Origin: Oscillospiraceae bacterium
GTDB taxonomy: Bacteria; Bacillota; Clostridia; Oscillospirales; Acutalibacteraceae
Assembly: GCA_015065975.1 (NCBI GenBank)
Contig: SVPG01000014.1
Span: 1-51,627 of the forward strand
Reading direction: 5' to 3'
Length of the DNA: 51,627 nucleotides
The notes beneath the pieces were generated by a model. That model was not told the DNA's origin, made no database searches, and saw only the letters and a list, made by a program, of their open reading frames with translations. A program made the position numbers and the translations under genes. The first letter of the stretch is position 1; every line of letters starts with the position of its first letter. This document shows positions 49,799-51,627 of this stretch, in pieces.

Positions 49799-50479
49799 AT
49801 GAATACTGTGTCGATTGGAAGAGAAGATTTTACGGTGCTTTTGTCGGGGATAAAGGATAACGACCGTATCATCAGAAAGATGACGGGACGAAAACACCCT
49901 ATCTACTACAAAAGCCGCTACACACCGCCGTTTGAAAGGTTTTGCGAGCTGAGAAATCTCCAGCTTCTCGTCAAGGATCTGGACGATATCAACGCCGACA
50001 ACACCATCGCGGTCGACCTCTCCGAATGGATAGGTCATGAATCGGACGAATATCTGACCGTGATGCTCAAATTTCTGCACGATCAGAGAGATCACTGGAA
50101 ATACATCTTCACGGTGGGCGATCATCGCCGCGAAGAAGTTACCAAACTCTACATAAAACTTAAAACTTACCTCGCCGGACACATCATAGAGGATACCACC
50201 TTCACAAATGAGGACGGTCTTAAACAATATCTTGTGTCAGAGTGCAGACTGAGCGGCAGAGTTGCGGGAGAGCTTGCAAAGCTTTTCTTCACAAAGGAGC
50301 TCAGAGAGTACAGAAGCTACGAGATGCTCGACAGTGTGCTGCTTGAACTGAGAAACAGAAGCGGCGGCGCGACGGTCACGCTCTCGGTGCTCGACGGCTA
50401 TCTCGCCGACGGGGAATCACTGCTCTGCCTCCTCCTCGGCAGAAAACCTGCAAAGGAGGCAAAACATGAAAACCGCTGA
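49799..50479 (+). CDS. Unknown partner of a VirD4-type ATPase
   Basis: The product has 226 residues and is soluble. Order: a charged N-terminal part (TGRKHPIYYKSRYTPPFERF), a beta strand-helix region (IAVDLSEWIGHESDEYLTVMLKFLHDQRDHWKYIFTVGDHRREEV) reminiscent of an AAA-type ATPase core without a P-loop, and a helical lid-like end. The start MNTVSIGRED has GAAGGGGG upstream. Its last 14 bases overlap the VirD4-type gene, so the two are coupled. No family is recognised; it may be a coupling-protein accessory. Confidence 0.7.
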   Translation: MNTVSIGREDFTVLLSGIKDNDRIIRKMTGRKHPIYYKSRYTPPFERFCELRNLQLLVKDLDDINADNTIAVDLSEWIGHESDEYLTVMLKFLHDQRDHWKYIFTVGDHRREEVTKLYIKLKTYLAGHIIEDTTFTNEDGLKQYLVSECRLSGRVAGELAKLFFTKELREYRSYEMLDSVLLELRNRSGGATVTLSVLDGYLADGESLLCLLLGRKPAKEAKHENR

Positions 50480-51627
50480 AAGATCATTAACCGCTGCCTA
50501 TGATTACGAATCGGACTGGAAACAGTACGTTTTCCCCGATTCCGAATCGGAATTCGCGTCCACCTCGACCATCAAGAAGATATTCAAGCGTTTCGAGCTT
50601 GACAGTGACGAAGCGGAGGTGGGCGGCATACCGCTCGCCTGCGACGGAAAGACGGGATATGTCAACGACGGCATCGAACACACCATCATATTCGGCGAGA
50701 GCGGCTCGGGCAAGAGCTATTCGCTGATAATGCCGCTCATTCCGATGCTGGCAAAATCGCAGTCGATGTTCGTCACCGACATAAAGGGCGAGCTTTCGTC
50801 CAACCCGAAGATCAGAGGATATCTCGAACACGTCGGCTGCAAATGCGTATTCCTCGATTTCAGGCAGTTTGACAAGGACAGCTACAATCTGCTCGAATAT
50901 CCCTTCACACTTTACAGAAAGGGGAAAAAGGACAAGGCGATGGCTACCGTGACCGCTTTCATACGTGCCCTTTCGCAGCCCTTCGCAAGCTCCAACGCCG
51001 ATCCCTACTGGCACATGTGTGCCGAGGAATATCTCCTCTCGCTCATACAGATACTTTTCGAGGTTTGCTCCTCGAGAAAGGACTATTACAAATACGTCAA
51101 TATGCTGACCATCGCGGCGTTCAGTAATGACAAGGCGACCTCGAAGCTTGAGCACGTGCTCGAGCGATACATAAAGGAAAACAATAATGCCACCGAAATG
51201 CTCCGAGGCGTTCTCGCCGCACCCGACAAGACCCTTTCCTGCATAGTGTCGACCGTGTCGAGCTTCCTGAGAGATTTCATCGTTCAGGAGTCGCTCCTCA
51301 AAATGCTCAGCACATCAAGCTTTGAAGTAAGGTCCATGTACCGCGAGAAGACCTGTGTCTTCCTTGTCCTGCCGGATGAGACCAACGCATATAATTCGAT
51401 ATCGGCGCTCCTCACCGACTATTTCTACAACCAGCTCATCGATGAGTTCAGCGAAAAATACCAGAACGAAAAGCCGCCCTGCAGCATAGCTTTTGTCATG
51501 GATGAGTTCTGCAACCAGCATGTGAATGGCATGGAGTCGAAAATCTCGGCTTCCCGCGGTCGAATGATGAGATGGTATCTTGTCTGTCAGTCGAAACAGC
51601 AGCTTGATACCGTATACGAAAAAGCAG
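50466..51627 (+). CDS. VirD4/TraG-type coupling ATPase, cut by the window edge
   Basis: This is the 5' part (387 codons so far) of a type IV coupling protein, the hexameric ATPase that brings DNA and relaxase to the secretion channel. Walker A GESGSGKS is at residues 77-84, a FVTDIKGEL segment at about 102-110, the Walker B-like VMDEFCN near residue 345, and the Gln-containing YLVCQSKQQLDTVYEK near the end. No transmembrane helix is obvious in the N-terminal 60 residues, unlike many members. AAAGGAGG precedes the ATG. The stop is beyond the window. It implies an integrated conjugative or mobilisable element to the right. Confidence 0.9.
   Translation, partial: MKTAERSLTAAYDYESDWKQYVFPDSESEFASTSTIKKIFKRFELDSDEAEVGGIPLACDGKTGYVNDGIEHTIIFGESGSGKSYSLIMPLIPMLAKSQSMFVTDIKGELSSNPKIRGYLEHVGCKCVFLDFRQFDKDSYNLLEYPFTLYRKGKKDKAMATVTAFIRALSQPFASSNADPYWHMCAEEYLLSLIQILFEVCSSRKDYYKYVNMLTIAAFSNDKATSKLEHVLERYIKENNNATEMLRGVLAAPDKTLSCIVSTVSSFLRDFIVQESLLKMLSTSSFEVRSMYREKTCVFLVLPDETNAYNSISALLTDYFYNQLIDEFSEKYQNEKPPCSIAFVMDEFCNQHVNGMESKISASRGRMMRWYLVCQSKQQLDTVYEKA

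Noticed and set aside
1-51627. tRNA, rRNA or CRISPR features
   Set aside because: No T-loop-like tRNA ends, rRNA core sequences or spaced direct repeats were seen.

Overview
The window looks like a chromosome segment of a spore-forming anaerobic Clostridia member, probably Oscillospiraceae/Ruminococcus-like. This is inferred from gene content, not from any search. The supporting genes are spoIIE, a PerR regulator with a reverse rubrerythrin, the darA-holB-ricT cluster typical of Firmicutes, pyruvate phosphate dikinase, a Clostridia-type phenylacetate-CoA ligase with an ACT-domain partner, strong AAAGGAG ribosome sites, and many lipoproteins. No rRNA or tRNA gene and no CRISPR array was seen.

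Layout. 1-422 is non-coding and holds two tandem terminators for ppdK (423-3050, minus). 3.2-10.3 kb is a plus-strand array of small exported proteins: lipoproteins, zinc-ribbon membrane proteins and short beta-domains that each begin with a hydrophobic-x-G-x-W motif. It is interrupted by a PadR repressor with its membrane partner. 10.4-16.7 kb is a housekeeping cluster (glmU-like, prs, pth, mfd), converging on an alanine/sodium symporter. 18.2-26.9 kb carries murD, a lipoprotein cyclophilin, a GNAT, tcdA, a YwlE-RimI fusion, ttcA, a VanY carboxypeptidase, darA, holB and ricT. 27-30.3 kb holds the peroxide-stress genes and small membrane proteins. 30.3-34.0 kb is minus-strand (a Cys-rich MarR with its partner, then mltG-GNAT-hflX). 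34.1-37.1 kb holds the phenylacetate-CoA ligase/ACT operon and a DUF362 protein. 37.1-44.5 kb is minus-strand: a lipoprotein, spoIIE, and a lipoprotein-response regulator-histidine kinase operon with a structured leader. 44.6-47.2 kb has an ABC ATPase and a beta-propeller lipoprotein. From about 47.2 kb to the end the genes are unfamiliar and finish in a VirD4/TraG-type coupling ATPase cut by the window edge, so this is probably the start of an integrated conjugative element.

The most striking element is at 34130-34362. A sigma-A promoter is followed by a 21-codon leader peptide whose early codons alternate Tyr and Phe, then by a terminator whose 5' arm can pair instead with a 9-base segment inside the leader ORF. 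This is a textbook ribosome-stalling attenuator, placed in front of phenylacetate-CoA ligase and an ACT protein. It suggests that the ligase is induced when phenylalanine or tyrosine is scarce, that is, for making aromatic amino acids from phenylacetate-type acids. Other points of interest are the arginine-phosphatase/RimI fusion, a GlmU without its acetyltransferase active site, the structured leader before the two-component operon, and the coupled small ORF at 47494-47625.
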